A DNA stretch of 64,000 nucleotides from Microbacterium sp. No. 7 (GCF_001314225.1 NZ_CP012697.1:124001-188000); one strand, 5' to 3'; shown: positions 46,184-56,553, counted from the first letter of the stretch. Notes: generated by a model from the sequence alone, not told the origin. Program-made: numbers and translations.

Positions 46184-47341
46184 TCAGTTCGGGCGCGACG
46201 TGCGCGAGGGCACCGGCCACACCGGCTGCGGGCCGGTCGGCGGCGACGGGGGCGCGGCGCGGTGAGGCTGTGCGTCGGACGGCTGCGGGGCGGGCGGGTG
46301 CGCGTCGGAACGATGCGGGTCGGATGGCTGTGCGTCGGACGGCTGCGGGGGAGCGGATGCCGTGTGCTGTGCTGCGTCGCCGGAGGGAGCGGACGCCGTG
46401 CGAGGCGCGTGCGGCGTGTGGTCGTGCGGTGCGGGCTGGGCCCGGGGCGCCGGCTGCGGGCCCGTGGGGTGGGCGGCGGTGCGGCGCGCGGCGCCCGCGG
46501 CATCCGTCTCGGCGGTCGCCGCGGACTCGCGGGTCTCGGCGGCCTCCTGCATCGCGGCGAGGGCGGAGTCGGCGGCGCGGCCGAGGGCCTCGGCAGACCG
46601 GCGGATGACCGACTCGGCCATGGTCGTCCAGTTCGCGGCGGGCGCACTGCCCGGCATGGGCCCAGGGGCGCGGCCCTCGGCGCGCTGCCAGGCGGCGTGC
46701 TCCGCGACCTCGAAGGCGTGCGCGGCGTGCGAGACGGCATCCCGATAGGCGGCGAACTCGGCGGGCGAGACCTTCTTCTGGTCGAGCGAGGGGCGCAGGC
46801 TCAGCGCGTGCTGCTGCGCGGCGACGAAGGCCGCCGTCTCGGGCATGCGCACGTCGGTGAGGGCCGGGAAGGCGATGAGTCGCGCGGGATCGGTCTCGTA
46901 CTCGAGCCAGCGGGCGGTGATCGTGTCGTGCTCGGAGATGAGCCGCGTGAGCGGAGGCTGCTGCGACGCCTGCGGCAGCATCGCGCGCGCCGCGCTCACC
47001 TGCGCGCGCTGCACGCGCACGTCGGCGGATGCGGCGCGCGTCTCGCCCTGGGCGACGGTGAGGTTGTGGCGTGCCGCCGCGATCTCGGCGGGCGTCGCAC
47101 GGCCGGCGTTGTGCTCCGCCTGGATGCGGGCGAGCTCGGCGCGTCGCACCTTGACCGCCGCGCGGGCCTCGACGACGCGGCGTCGCGCCTCGGTGAGGCG
47201 CAGCTTCGCCGCATCCAGGGCGAGGCGCCGACGGCGCGAGATGCGCGCCTGGCGCAGACCGAGCCACGTGACCATTCCGCCTCCGAGCACAGTGGGGCCG
47301 ATCCACCACATCTCGGCGATCGACGCCCACACGGGATCCAC
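46184..47341 (-). CDS. Membrane-anchored coiled-coil protein of unknown function (paralogue 2)
   Basis: 385 residues from GTG 47341. One TM segment lies at ~8-28 (IAEMWWIGPTVLGGGMVTWL), then a coiled coil at ~35-115, and a domain with HDTITARWLEYETDPARLIA ... QKKVSPAEFAAYRDAVSHAA that is shared with the downstream gene. The last ~110 residues are Pro/Ala/His/Ser low complexity with repeated PSDAQPSD and PQPAP. It is 61 nt upstream of its paralogue on the same strand. The function is unknown. Confidence 0.75.
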   Translation of the reverse strand: MDPVWASIAEMWWIGPTVLGGGMVTWLGLRQARISRRRRLALDAAKLRLTEARRRVVEARAAVKVRRAELARIQAEHNAGRATPAEIAAARHNLTVAQGETRAASADVRVQRAQVSAARAMLPQASQQPPLTRLISEHDTITARWLEYETDPARLIAFPALTDVRMPETAAFVAAQQHALSLRPSLDQKKVSPAEFAAYRDAVSHAAHAFEVAEHAAWQRAEGRAPGPMPGSAPAANWTTMAESVIRRSAEALGRAADSALAAMQEAAETRESAATAETDAAGAARRTAAHPTGPQPAPRAQPAPHDHTPHAPRTASAPSGDAAQHTASAPPQPSDAQPSDPHRSDAHPPAPQPSDAQPHRAAPPSPPTGPQPVWPVPSRTSRPN

Positions 47342-47391
47342 GTCGCCATGCTACCCGCGCCGTCTGAACCCCGGCCGGGTGCCCCCAACTC

Positions 47392-47566
47392 GCGAGGGTG
47401 CCAGTTATCCCCGCGAGGGTGCTACTTGCTCCCGCGAGGGTGCCTTCGGAAGCACCCTCGCGAAGACAATCGGCACCCTCGCGGAGATAACTCGCACCCT
47501 CGCGGAGACAACTGGCACCCTCGCGAAGACAACTGGCACCCTCGCGGAGATAACTGGCACCCTCGC
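47392..47566. repeat. Orientation-switching word array, 21-bp period (3 + 6 units)
   Basis: GCGAGGGTG begins at 47392, 47413 and 47434; its inverse CACCCTCGC begins at 47453, 47474, 47495, 47516, 47537 and 47558. Spacing is exactly 21 bp in each set. At the switch point GCGAGGGTGC-CTTCGGAA-GCACCCTCGC is a perfect hairpin. The element fills the gap between the 44-residue membrane protein gene and paralogue 2. Confidence 0.85.
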
Positions 47567-47577
47567 GGACGAAGGCG

Positions 47578-47712
47578 CTACCCGAAGATCAGGGCGAGCA
47601 CGGTCGCGCCGCCGCCGACGAGCACGAGCGAGATGATCGCGACCCAGGCGGTGATGCGCGTGCGGCGCGCGCGCCGATCGGCGAAACCGGCGTACTCGTC
47701 GGCGTCGCTCAT
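47578..47712 (-). CDS. Small single-pass membrane protein, coupled to purL
   Basis: 44 residues: a charged N-terminus ([20 protein letters not shown]) and one transmembrane helix ([20 protein letters not shown]). The ATG overlaps the purL stop in ATGA, so it is translated from the purL mRNA. Codon choice matches the neighbouring genes. The function is unknown; such tiny membrane proteins after purL recur in Microbacteriaceae as far as I recall, but this was not checked. Confidence 0.7.
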   Translation of the reverse strand: MSDADEYAGFADRRARRTRITAWVAIISLVLVGGGATVLALIFG

Positions 47713-50030
47713 GCGTGAGCCTCCTGCACGACCGGTCCGAACGCGGCGGGCAGTGTGTCGCCCGATAGAGCGCGCAGCTCGGTCAGCTCGATGCGGAACA
47801 CGTCCTGCACCTCGAGCGCCGGCTCGTCGCCGTCGGCCGCTGAGTCGGTGACGCCGATGCGCAGCACCGGGTAGCCGCGCCCCTCGCACAGGCCGCGGAA
47901 CTTCACGTCCTCCTCGCGGGGCACGGTCACGATGACGCGGCCGGTGGACTCCGAGAAGAGCGCGGTCGCGGCATCCACGCCGTCCCGCTCCATGATCTCG
48001 GTGAGCCACACGCGGGCGCCGACGCCGAAGCGCAGCACGCCGTCGGCGAGCGACTGCGCCAGCCCGCCGCCGGAGAGGTCGTGCGCGCTGGAGACGAGGC
48101 CCTGGTCGGAGCCGGCGCGCAGCAGGTCGGCGAGCTTGCGCTCGGCCTCGAAGTTGACCTTCGGGGGGCGTCCGCCGAGATGGTCGTGCACGACCTCGGC
48201 CCACTCCGAGCCGCTCAGCTCGATCGCCGTGACGCCGAGCAGGTAGATGTTCTCGCCCGGGTCCTGCCAGCCCGACGGGATGCGGCGGGCGACGTCGTCG
48301 ATGACGCCCAGCACGCCCACGACGGGCGTCGGGAAGATGGGGGTGTCGCCGGTCTGGTTGTAGAAGCTGACGTTGCCGCCCGTGACGGGGATGCCGAGCT
48401 CGCGGCATCCGTCGGCCAGACCCTGCACGGCGCGCTGGAACTGCCACATGACCTCGGGATTCTCGGGGCTTCCGAAGTTGAGGCAGTCGGTGACGGCGGC
48501 GGGGGTCGCGCCCGTGACGGCGACGTTGCGGTACGCCTCGGCGAGGGCGTGCTGGGCGCCCGCGTAGGGGTCGAGCTGGCAGAAGCGGCCGTCGCAGTCG
48601 GTGGAGATCGCGAAGCCGAGGCCCGAGTGCTCGTCGACGCGGATCATGCCCGCGTCGTCGGGGAAGCTCAGGGCGGTGTTTCCCATCACGTAGTAGTCGT
48701 ACTGGTTGGTGACCCACGACTTGTCGGAGAGGTTGGCGCTGGAGATGAGGCCACGGAACTGCTCCGTGAGCACGGCAGGGTCGTTCGAGCGCTCGAGCTT
48801 GGTGGCGGTGTCCTCCTGCAGCGCGTCGATCCACTCGGGGTACGCGATGGGACGCTCGTAGACCGGGCCGTCGACCGCGACGGTGGCGGGGTCGACGTCA
48901 ACGATCTGCTCGCCGTGCCAGAAGATCTGCAAGCGGCCGTCGCCGGTGACCTCGCCGAGCACGGACGTCTCGACGTCCCACCGGGTGGTGACGGCGAGGA
49001 AGTCGTCGAGCTTCTCGGGCGCGACGATCGCCATCATGCGCTCCTGGCTCTCGCTCATGAGGATCTCCTCGGGCGTGAGCGTGGGGTCGCGCAGCAGCAC
49101 GTTCTCCAGGTCGACGCGCATGCCCGAGCCGCCGTTCGCGGCGAGCTCGCTCGTGGCGCACGAGATGCCCGCGGCACCGAGGTCCTGGATCGCCTCGACG
49201 AGGTCGCTCTTGTAGAGCTCGAGGCAGCACTCGATGAGCACCTTCTCGGCGAAGGGGTCGCCGACCTGCACCGCGGGCCGCTTCGTGGGACCCTTCTCGT
49301 CGAACGAGTCGGATGCCAGGATGCTCGCGCCGCCGATGCCGTCGCCGCCCGTGCGGGCGCCGAACAGCACGACCTTGTTGCCAGCGCCCGAGGCGTTGGC
49401 GAGCTTGAGGTCTTCGTGACGCAGCACGCCGACCGCGAGCGCGTTGACGAGCGGATTGCGCTGGTAGACGGAGTTGAAGTAGGTCTCGCCGCCGATGTTG
49501 GGCAGGCCCAGGCAGTTGGCGTAGAACGAGATGCCGCTCACGACGCCGTGCACCACGCGCGCCGTGTCGGGGTCGTCGACCGCGCCGAAGCGCAGCTGGT
49601 CCATCACCGCGACGGGGCGGGCCCCCATCGAGATGATGTCGCGCACGATGCCGCCGACACCGGTCGCCGCGCCCTGGAACGGCTCGATGTACGACGGGTG
49701 GTTGTGGCTCTCGACCTTGAAGGTGACCGCCCAGCCCTCGCCGATGTCGATCACGCCCGCGTTCTGCCCCATGCCGACCATGAGGTTCTTCTTCATCTCG
49801 TCGGTCATGTCGCGACCGAACTCGCGCAGGTGCACCTTGGAGGACTTGTAGGAGCAGTGCTCGCTCCACATCACCGAGTACATCGCCAGCTCGCCGCTCG
49901 TGGGCCGGCGGCCGAGGATCTCGCGGATCTTCGCGTACTCGTCGTCCTTGAGGCCCAGGGCGCCGTACGGCTGCTCCTTCTCAGGGGTGGCGATCGCGTT
50001 TTCGACGGTGTCTGCGACGGGGGTGCTCAC
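47709..50030 (-). CDS. purL: Phosphoribosylformylglycinamidine synthase subunit PurL
   Basis: 773 residues, the small-PurL form that works with PurQ and PurS. Signatures are [20 protein letters not shown] (substrate/ATP site), [20 protein letters not shown], and the second-half [20 protein letters not shown]. It makes FGAM from FGAR, glutamine-derived ammonia and ATP in purine synthesis. The start [14 protein letters not shown] at 50030 is preceded by CAGGAG. The upstream region has AT-rich sequence with a TAAAAT box that is also found in the CRISPR leader. Confidence 0.95.
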   Translation of the reverse strand: MSTPVADTVENAIATPEKEQPYGALGLKDDEYAKIREILGRRPTSGELAMYSVMWSEHCSYKSSKVHLREFGRDMTDEMKKNLMVGMGQNAGVIDIGEGWAVTFKVESHNHPSYIEPFQGAATGVGGIVRDIISMGARPVAVMDQLRFGAVDDPDTARVVHGVVSGISFYANCLGLPNIGGETYFNSVYQRNPLVNALAVGVLRHEDLKLANASGAGNKVVLFGARTGGDGIGGASILASDSFDEKGPTKRPAVQVGDPFAEKVLIECCLELYKSDLVEAIQDLGAAGISCATSELAANGGSGMRVDLENVLLRDPTLTPEEILMSESQERMMAIVAPEKLDDFLAVTTRWDVETSVLGEVTGDGRLQIFWHGEQIVDVDPATVAVDGPVYERPIAYPEWIDALQEDTATKLERSNDPAVLTEQFRGLISSANLSDKSWVTNQYDYYVMGNTALSFPDDAGMIRVDEHSGLGFAISTDCDGRFCQLDPYAGAQHALAEAYRNVAVTGATPAAVTDCLNFGSPENPEVMWQFQRAVQGLADGCRELGIPVTGGNVSFYNQTGDTPIFPTPVVGVLGVIDDVARRIPSGWQDPGENIYLLGVTAIELSGSEWAEVVHDHLGGRPPKVNFEAERKLADLLRAGSDQGLVSSAHDLSGGGLAQSLADGVLRFGVGARVWLTEIMERDGVDAATALFSESTGRVIVTVPREEDVKFRGLCEGRGYPVLRIGVTDSAADGDEPALEVQDVFRIELTELRALSGDTLPAAFGPVVQEAHA

Positions 50031-50114
50031 GCGGCTGAACTCCTGAATGTTGGGATGCCGGACGTGACAATGCTACTAAATCCCCCTGATCAGGATTTTA
50101 TCTGGATTCGGAAA

Positions 50115-50220
50115 CCCCATATAAGAGGGAGTTCATTGCCCCGCAATGGCGAGGAGCACTTTACTGACGATGATGCCCCGTATAAGAGGGAAGGATCATC
50201 CTCGCGTGGGCGAGGAGTCG
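50115..50220 (-). CRISPR. Two degenerate CRISPR repeats downstream of cas2
   Basis: Repeat-like sequences end at 50159 (…GCGAGGAGCAC, start ~50132) and 50220 (GGATCATCCTCGC…GCGAGGAGTCG, start 50193), exactly 61 bp apart, which leaves a 33-nt spacer at 50160-50192. The second keeps a perfect CCTCGC/GCGAGG stem. The spacer and the sequence following the other repeat (50115-50131) share CCCCRTATAAGAGGG, so the two candidate spacers begin alike when read on the minus strand. It looks like a remnant or specialised mini-array at the classical array position next to cas2. Confidence 0.65.
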
Positions 50221-50266
50221 AGCGCGCATCCAAAGCTCTCAGCTCATCGTCTCACGCCTCGACAAT

Positions 50267-50626
50267 CTAGCGTGCCCGACGTCGCGCTGCCTTGCTCCAT
50301 CCGGTACGAGAGGGCTGCCCTGCTTTGCTGGCCGATTCCCTAGGAGGCCCGTCCGTGCTGGGTCGCAGCATCAGCGTGATGCCATCGATGTCGACGGGCT
50401 CCCAGTGATGGCCGTGCACGAGGAAGGACAGGCCTTGCTCATTGCGGGCAGAGAAGACCATGATCGCGCGTCCAGTCCGCACCATCTCAATTGTGCGCTG
50501 CCACATCAGCTCTCGGACGCGCCGCGAGACGCGACCGACGAACACGCCGGCGGAGATCTCCAGCAGCCAGCGGGTGAGGTAGCCGCGGAGGCCAGGTGGG
50601 CAGGCCGAGAGCACCAGCACGACCAT
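50267..50626 (-). CDS. cas2: Type I-E CRISPR-associated endoribonuclease Cas2
   Basis: 119 residues. The I-E Cas2 (CasCas2_CT1978) signature is clear: MVVLVLSACPPGLRGYLTRW ... SAGVFVGRVSRRVRELMWQR ... GHHWEPVDIDGITLMLRPS. The core ends near residue 93; ~25 extra basic residues follow, a common variable tail. Cas2 dimers bridge two Cas1 dimers in the spacer-integration complex. Its ATG overlaps the cas1 stop in TGATG. It is the last gene of the cas operon. Confidence 0.94.
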   Translation of the reverse strand: MVVLVLSACPPGLRGYLTRWLLEISAGVFVGRVSRRVRELMWQRTIEMVRTGRAIMVFSARNEQGLSFLVHGHHWEPVDIDGITLMLRPSTDGPPRESASKAGQPSRTGWSKAARRRAR

Positions 50627-51567
50627 CAGAGATCGGTCCCGTATCCGGTGCCCGCGGCGACGCTGCGCTGCGAGCCGTCCCAGAGCCGCACGACGTTCTC
50701 GGCGAGCTCGTCGTCTGCAGCATCCTCGTTGTCCGGCAGGAGCAGATGACGGATGTCGTGCACGCACCGGTCGAGAAACGCTCCGCCGTGCATCTGATCG
50801 CGCAGGGCCCGCCGGGCCTCGGCTCCGATGTCGAACGGCTCCTCCTTGGCGAGGTCGAAGGCGAGCGGGATCGTGAGATCAGCCTTGTAGAGATCGGCGA
50901 TGTCGTACACGAAGGAGCGCACGTGCCCGGTGTGCACGAAGCCGAGCCCGGGCGAGCAGCCGAGGGCCACGATCACCGAGTGCACGACGCCGTACAGGCT
51001 GATGTTGGCTGCGGAGAGGGCCTGGTTCACCGGATCGCTGCTCTCGAACGACTCCACGTCGTAGTCGCGACCGCTCCACTTCACGCCGGTGCGGCGCGAG
51101 TGCTCGCGGTATGCACGGCGGATGCGGGCGCCTTCCCTGCCGCGAAGCTGCTGCATCGTGAGCCCTGTGGTGTCCTCCCCGGGAAACCGCATGGCGTACA
51201 TCTCGCGCGCGACCCGCAGGCGCGCGGACTGGTTGGTGACGAGCTTCGCCTGTGCCTCGAGGAACCGCGAGCTGTGCGCGAGCGAGCGCCCGTGTGCGTA
51301 ATAGCGCACGCCCTCCTCGCCCACCCACACCACGGTCGACCCGCTCTCGGCCATCAGCACCATCGCCTGCTGCGACACGGTCGTGCCGGGACCGAGCATG
51401 AGGGCGCCGAGGGTGGCCGCCGGGATGTGGATCACACCGCGCTCATCGGTCGCCGTGATCGCGTTCGCGTCGCGGTGGATCTTGCAGCGCTCCAGATAGA
51501 TGAAGGTCAGACGATCCTGCGCACGCACCAGCTCAGGGAGCGAGGGTGGCTTCGGTCCCTTCGCCAT
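50626..51567 (-). CDS. cas1: Type I-E CRISPR-associated integrase Cas1
   Basis: 313 residues. The catalytic metal ligands are expected in RGREGARIRRAYREHSRRTG (Glu), LGFVHTGHVRSFVYDIADLY (His then Asp) of the helical domain. PPSLPELVRAQDRLTFIYLE is the usual I-E Cas1 N-terminus. It integrates prespacers at the leader-repeat junction with Cas2. It starts 4 nt after the cas6e stop. All expected residues are present, so adaptation should be possible. Confidence 0.95.
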   Translation of the reverse strand: MAKGPKPPSLPELVRAQDRLTFIYLERCKIHRDANAITATDERGVIHIPAATLGALMLGPGTTVSQQAMVLMAESGSTVVWVGEEGVRYYAHGRSLAHSSRFLEAQAKLVTNQSARLRVAREMYAMRFPGEDTTGLTMQQLRGREGARIRRAYREHSRRTGVKWSGRDYDVESFESSDPVNQALSAANISLYGVVHSVIVALGCSPGLGFVHTGHVRSFVYDIADLYKADLTIPLAFDLAKEEPFDIGAEARRALRDQMHGGAFLDRCVHDIRHLLLPDNEDAADDELAENVVRLWDGSQRSVAAGTGYGTDL

Positions 51568-51571
51568 GGCG

Positions 51572-52257
51572 TCACCGCACCGGCGCGATCGTCATCAGAC
51601 CGCATCCGTAGCCCTTCGCGCGGCCGATGCCGTGACCGAGCGCGTGAACGAACCGGTCGCGGTCGGTCACGATCAGGCGCCCCTCATAGGTGGCGACCCG
51701 CAGGGTGACCGCGGTCTCCCTGCGGGTGAAGCTGAGGGTGCGTCGGTCTTTGACGAGCAGAGCGTGCGCCGGATCGGCATCCGGGCCTGTTTCGACCTCA
51801 TCGGGGCCGAGCAGGTCGATGTGGATGCCGAGGCGTTCTTGCCGATCCAGAAGCCACTGCTCCTGCTGGCGCACCGTGACGTGGCCGTACACCTTGCCGC
51901 GGGTGCCCCCGGGGAGTCGTTCGCTGCGCACCGGGTTCGCGGTGAGACGGAACAGATAGCGATGGTCGTTCTCGACGCGCTCCAGGAGCGGCGCGTAGGG
52001 CCGCACCTGCCAGCTGTCCTCCCGGGTCGGCCACCCCGCCTGCTCCGCGATGTGCGTGAGGTCGGGAGGCTCCGGGCTCACGATGTACAGGTGAGTACGG
52101 TGCGGCTCGGCGTCGAGGCGCCAGAGCACGCGACCAGTGTCGCGGGGACTCGGATCGGGGAATGCGGCGAGCACCGCCGCGTGCAGCGCGTGAGGGGACG
52201 TGAGCAGAGGCCGACCGGTGCGGCGCGCAGGATTGAGCTGGATGCGGGACAGGAACA

Positions 52258-52258
<1 letters not shown>
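51572..52258 (-). CDS. cas6e: CRISPR pre-crRNA endoribonuclease Cas6e (Cse3/CasE)
   Basis: 228 residues. Tandem RAMP/ferredoxin folds are indicated by MFLSRIQLNPARR (with the family SRxxLNP pattern), ALHAAVLAAFPD containing the likely catalytic His, and the C-terminal G-rich loop HALGHGIGRAKGYGCGLMTI. It cleaves the 3' base of the repeat hairpin (CCCCGC/GCGGGG in this array) and stays on the crRNA in Cascade. Its ATG overlaps the cas5 stop in TGATG. Confidence 0.94.
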
Positions 52259-53045
<787 letters not shown>

Positions 53046-53049
<4 letters not shown>

Positions 53050-54185
53050 GACTGTCCTTCGAGGCGCTCCGCGACAGCCGATCCGAGCCTGGTGACGGCG
53101 TCGTCGAGCGACACCCGCTCTCCGAGGGCGTCGAGTGCCTCGGTCGCAGCGCCCGTGCGCACGACCCACGTCGACACGGGAGTCGTGCCGTAGGCGGCGT
53201 CTATCTGCTGGGCTTCGTCGGCGAGCCGCTCGCTGGCCAGGCGGAGGCGCGGCTGCTCGGTGATGGCCTCCTCGAACGCACCGGCGAGGTTCACCGGCTG
53301 CGTGTTGCGGATGCTGATCACCACGGCGTTGGGCAGGGTGCGGTTCGCGAAGGTGTTCTGCTTGCCGGTGGGCATGCTGGTGGTGAAGGCGCGGACGAAG
53401 GCCTCCACAGCGCGGACCGCGGCCTTCGCGTCACCGAGGTTGCGCTGCAGTGCATCCACGTCGACGGTCGCGTACCGGTACAGCGTCGATGCGTTGAACT
53501 CGACCGTGCCGATCATGCCGGCGCCGGCGTCCTCCTCGCTGTCGGCGTTCTTGTGGTCGTCGACGGCCGTGAAGTAGTCGAACTCGTTGTCGACGGGATG
53601 CACGCTGATCGCGTGCGCGACCTGGCAGGCGGCGTCGACATTGAGATCGCTCGAGTCGGCGACCATGCGCCCGAACAGCGCGAGGTCGATGGAGTTGCCC
53701 TCGGTGAGCGCCTTCTTCACGCCATCGCCCTTGAGCTGAGCCTTCGGATCGTCGGCCCTGTCGGCCTCGATGCACATGTCGGCGACCTGATCGAGCTGGC
53801 GAGAGCTGAGGAAGAGGAGGTAGCCCGACTCGTCGGGGAGCGGGCTCTCCGGGGTGGAGCGGCGCGGCGCGCTCAGCTTGATACCGGCGGCGGTGAAGGC
53901 GAGGCCGGCGAGCTCCTGTGCGCGCTCCGCGCTGATCTCCGGGCTGCGGGTCAGGATGCGCTCGCCGAGAAGCTCGACCACGCGCTTGGTGCGCACGCCG
54001 AGCTGCGAGCCGTCGAGCACGCTGTTGAACAGCAGCCTGGTGGGGCGTTTCCACGCCTGGCTCGATACGCGGGCGCGGCGGGTGCCGCCGTACACTGCGG
54101 ACTTCGGGCTGCCGGTGTCGTCGCGGTTGAGGTTGCTCGGCGGGACCGTCTGCAGGATGTTGATGTCGACGATGGTGCGGGTCAT
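53046..54185 (-). CDS. cas7e: Cascade backbone subunit Cas7e (Cse4/CasC)
   Basis: 379 residues. The N-terminus TIVDINILQTVPPSNLNRDD is diagnostic, followed by SAVYGGTRRARVSSQAWKRP (RNA-contacting) and PTGKQNTFANRTLPNAVVIS. Six copies normally line the crRNA in Cascade. It begins 23 nt after cse2 and overlaps cas5 by 4 nt. Confidence 0.95.
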
Positions 54186-54208
54186 GGTGGGCTCCTGGAT
54201 CTTCGAGG

Positions 54209-54874
54209 TCAGTCGTTGTCGTCGGCGTCGTCGCCGTCTGAGTCTTCGGTCTCGGGGTCGTCTGCGTTGCGGACGCGGTAGAAGTCGCGTCCCCAGGCGA
54301 GGCGCACGCTGTCGGCCCCGGAGGGGAACTGCAGGTAGTAGAGATCGCGGGCGAAGCGTCCGTAGTCGAGGGGGATGCCGTTCGCGCGCAGCTGCTGTAT
54401 GAGGCCTCGTGCGTGGTGGAGGCGCTCCTCCCAGGAGGTCGCCGTCGCGACGGCGGTGAAGCGCGCGCGGACGGCATCCGGGTTGCCCGTGTGCCGGCCG
54501 AGCAGTCGTGCGGACCGCCCGAACGAGTAGCCGACCCGATGCATCGATGCCGTGCGCTGCGACTGCTGATGGAGCGCGAAGAGGGTCATGGCCGCGTGGG
54601 CGGCGATCTCGGCGTGAGTCGGGTGATCGCCGCGGAGCTTTTCCGGAGCAGGCTCGACGTCGGCGACCGTGTGACCGAGGATGCGCGCGTCGGCCCCGGG
54701 ACCCTGGTTGATGCCGCGGCGGAGGAGGGCGAGCGCAGCGACGGCGGTGCTGACGTTGCCCTGATACTCCTTCTGCAGTCGGGATGTGCGTGCGGCGACG
54801 ATGCGCTCCAGCCGTTCCACGGGGGTCTCGGTGCGCTTCTCCGCGGTCGGCGCGGTGCTGGTCTCGGTGCTCAT
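54209..54874 (-). CDS. cse2: Cascade small subunit Cse2/CasB (Cas11e)
   Basis: 221 residues, all-helical. Conserved features are RRGINQGPGADARILGHTVA, HHARGLIQQLRANGIPLDYG and FARDLYYLQFPSGADSVRLA near the C-terminus. The extreme C-terminus is strongly acidic (DDPETEDSDGDDADDND). Two copies stabilise the displaced strand in Cascade. The ATG overlaps the cas8e stop. Confidence 0.93.
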   Translation of the reverse strand: MSTETSTAPTAEKRTETPVERLERIVAARTSRLQKEYQGNVSTAVAALALLRRGINQGPGADARILGHTVADVEPAPEKLRGDHPTHAEIAAHAAMTLFALHQQSQRTASMHRVGYSFGRSARLLGRHTGNPDAVRARFTAVATATSWEERLHHARGLIQQLRANGIPLDYGRFARDLYYLQFPSGADSVRLAWGRDFYRVRNADDPETEDSDGDDADDND

Positions 54875-56553
54875 GCTGCGGCATCCTCTCTGGTGGGCTT
54901 GCCGAAGGTCTTGTCGAGGGCGCGGAGGAACCAGCCCTCGGCGCGGGGGGCGGTGACGAGCTCGGTGCTCCCGCCGCGGCTGACCTCGCGGCCCTTCCAC
55001 GCGGCAGGGCCCGCCTGGGCGAGGATGTCGGCCCCGATCCGGCGCAGGATGCCGCGGGCGGTGTGCTTCCACGTCTCGATCGCGTCGAGAGGGTCGACAT
55101 CGTCGTCCAGTGAGGCGAGCCAGGAGCGGTAGGGGCGGTCGAGCGCTGCGTAGGCGGCCTCCACGGCGCGGTCACGTGACGCCTCGCCTGTTCCCCCGGC
55201 GGCGCGCTCGAGGTTCTCCGCGAGCCGGCGGACGGCAGAGACGCCCTCATCCGCGAGGCTGACGGCGTGCTCGGCCTGGACAGCGAGCGAGCGGTTGCGC
55301 TCGCGAAGGAGTGCGAGGGGAAGGAGCACCGTGTCGTCGATCAGCTCATCGACTTTGGAATTCTGCGTTCCGTATGCAACGCCGATTGCCCGAAGCTGGA
55401 TCCGAGGAGAGCCGTCCAGGAGGTCCTTGTTATCCAGGTGCGACAGCCACTCCATGATTCCCGGAATACAGTTGCTTGGGACGGAGGTTTTCGGGAACGG
55501 TTGAGTGATGCCGGGGAGCAATGCACCTATGCCGCGCCATAGGGCTCGATCCCTCCTGTGAGTTCGTGGCATGTAGGTTGGTTGCTTGCCTGGAGCCTTC
55601 TTCGTTTGGTCGGGGCTATATGTCCAAGCCGTCATTGGTTCATGTACTTGGAGGTTCTGAGCACCGAGGCGATCACCGTTAGCGACTAGACACCCGACTA
55701 CTTGATTGCCTTCAGCGAAGAGCCGTACTCTCCTCGACTGCCACGTGTATAGCCGTACTGGTCCGTTGGGTGCGAGATTGACTCGCTCTGCGGCTGAATC
55801 CGGTTCGTGGTCTTCCCAGGGCGGAATGTCGCGCTCGAGATCCCTCGTGATTCCAGACTTATTCCCGACAAGGTTGAGGAGTAGCGTGTCGGATAGGTTC
55901 CGACCTCGAGCGTATACTCCTCCAAGGAGGCCGCTCCAGGCTGGTATGCCCATTGTAGAACCTCGGCCGTTCGAGAACGAGAAATGACCTGGAACCCCTG
56001 ACTTAATTCCTGATATATCGAACGCCTGGATGTTGACCAGCCAACGTGCAGCCTCTGGGAGCGGCAAGGAGGAAAGCCCAGCCCCTGCGCGGCTGGTGAA
56101 GTGACGGTTGTTGCTGGGCACGTCGAAAATAAGTGGAGAGACATCTTTCTTCTTCTCGCTGAGAAGCTTGGCATTCTGAATCGTCAAATCAGCTACCTGG
56201 AAGAACGGGCGCTCGCCGTCGAGCAGCCAGAAGCGGTCGTGGAACGCGTCGAGGTAGTCGTCGATGTCGTAGAGGGGGAGCCCGTTCTTCCAGAGTCTGC
56301 TCCAGGAGTCGGGCGTGACGTCGTCGCTGATCGCGCGGTAAAGGATCGCCAGCAGCAGTCGGAGGATCGAGAAGGTCTGGGTGGGGAGCTCGCCGACGAT
56401 GTCGCGGATCTCATGTGCGCGATGGAACGCCTCACGGATCGACACCTCGGTCGTACGCCCGTCGAGCCGGCGCACCGAGATCCAGGGATCGTCGATGAGG
56501 TTGAGGTTCGAGGGCTCGACGCTGCTTGAGGCCGTGCTGCTCGTGGAAAGCAT
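54871..56553 (-). CDS. cas8e: Cascade large subunit Cas8e (Cse1/CasA)
   Basis: 560 residues. The N-terminus NLIDDPWISVRRLDGRTTEV is diagnostic, with FQVADL and NNRHFTSRAGAGLSSLPLPE following. Cas8e recognises the PAM and recruits Cas3. Residues ~125-404 are encoded by DNA of visibly lower GC and different codon choice than both ends, suggesting that the central PAM-contacting part was exchanged by recombination. A good ribosome-binding site AAAGGAG lies before ATG 56553. It is the first gene of the Cascade/cas1/cas2 operon. Confidence 0.94.
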   Translation of the reverse strand: MLSTSSTASSSVEPSNLNLIDDPWISVRRLDGRTTEVSIREAFHRAHEIRDIVGELPTQTFSILRLLLAILYRAISDDVTPDSWSRLWKNGLPLYDIDDYLDAFHDRFWLLDGERPFFQVADLTIQNAKLLSEKKKDVSPLIFDVPSNNRHFTSRAGAGLSSLPLPEAARWLVNIQAFDISGIKSGVPGHFSFSNGRGSTMGIPAWSGLLGGVYARGRNLSDTLLLNLVGNKSGITRDLERDIPPWEDHEPDSAAERVNLAPNGPVRLYTWQSRRVRLFAEGNQVVGCLVANGDRLGAQNLQVHEPMTAWTYSPDQTKKAPGKQPTYMPRTHRRDRALWRGIGALLPGITQPFPKTSVPSNCIPGIMEWLSHLDNKDLLDGSPRIQLRAIGVAYGTQNSKVDELIDDTVLLPLALLRERNRSLAVQAEHAVSLADEGVSAVRRLAENLERAAGGTGEASRDRAVEAAYAALDRPYRSWLASLDDDVDPLDAIETWKHTARGILRRIGADILAQAGPAAWKGREVSRGGSTELVTAPRAEGWFLRALDKTFGKPTREDAAA

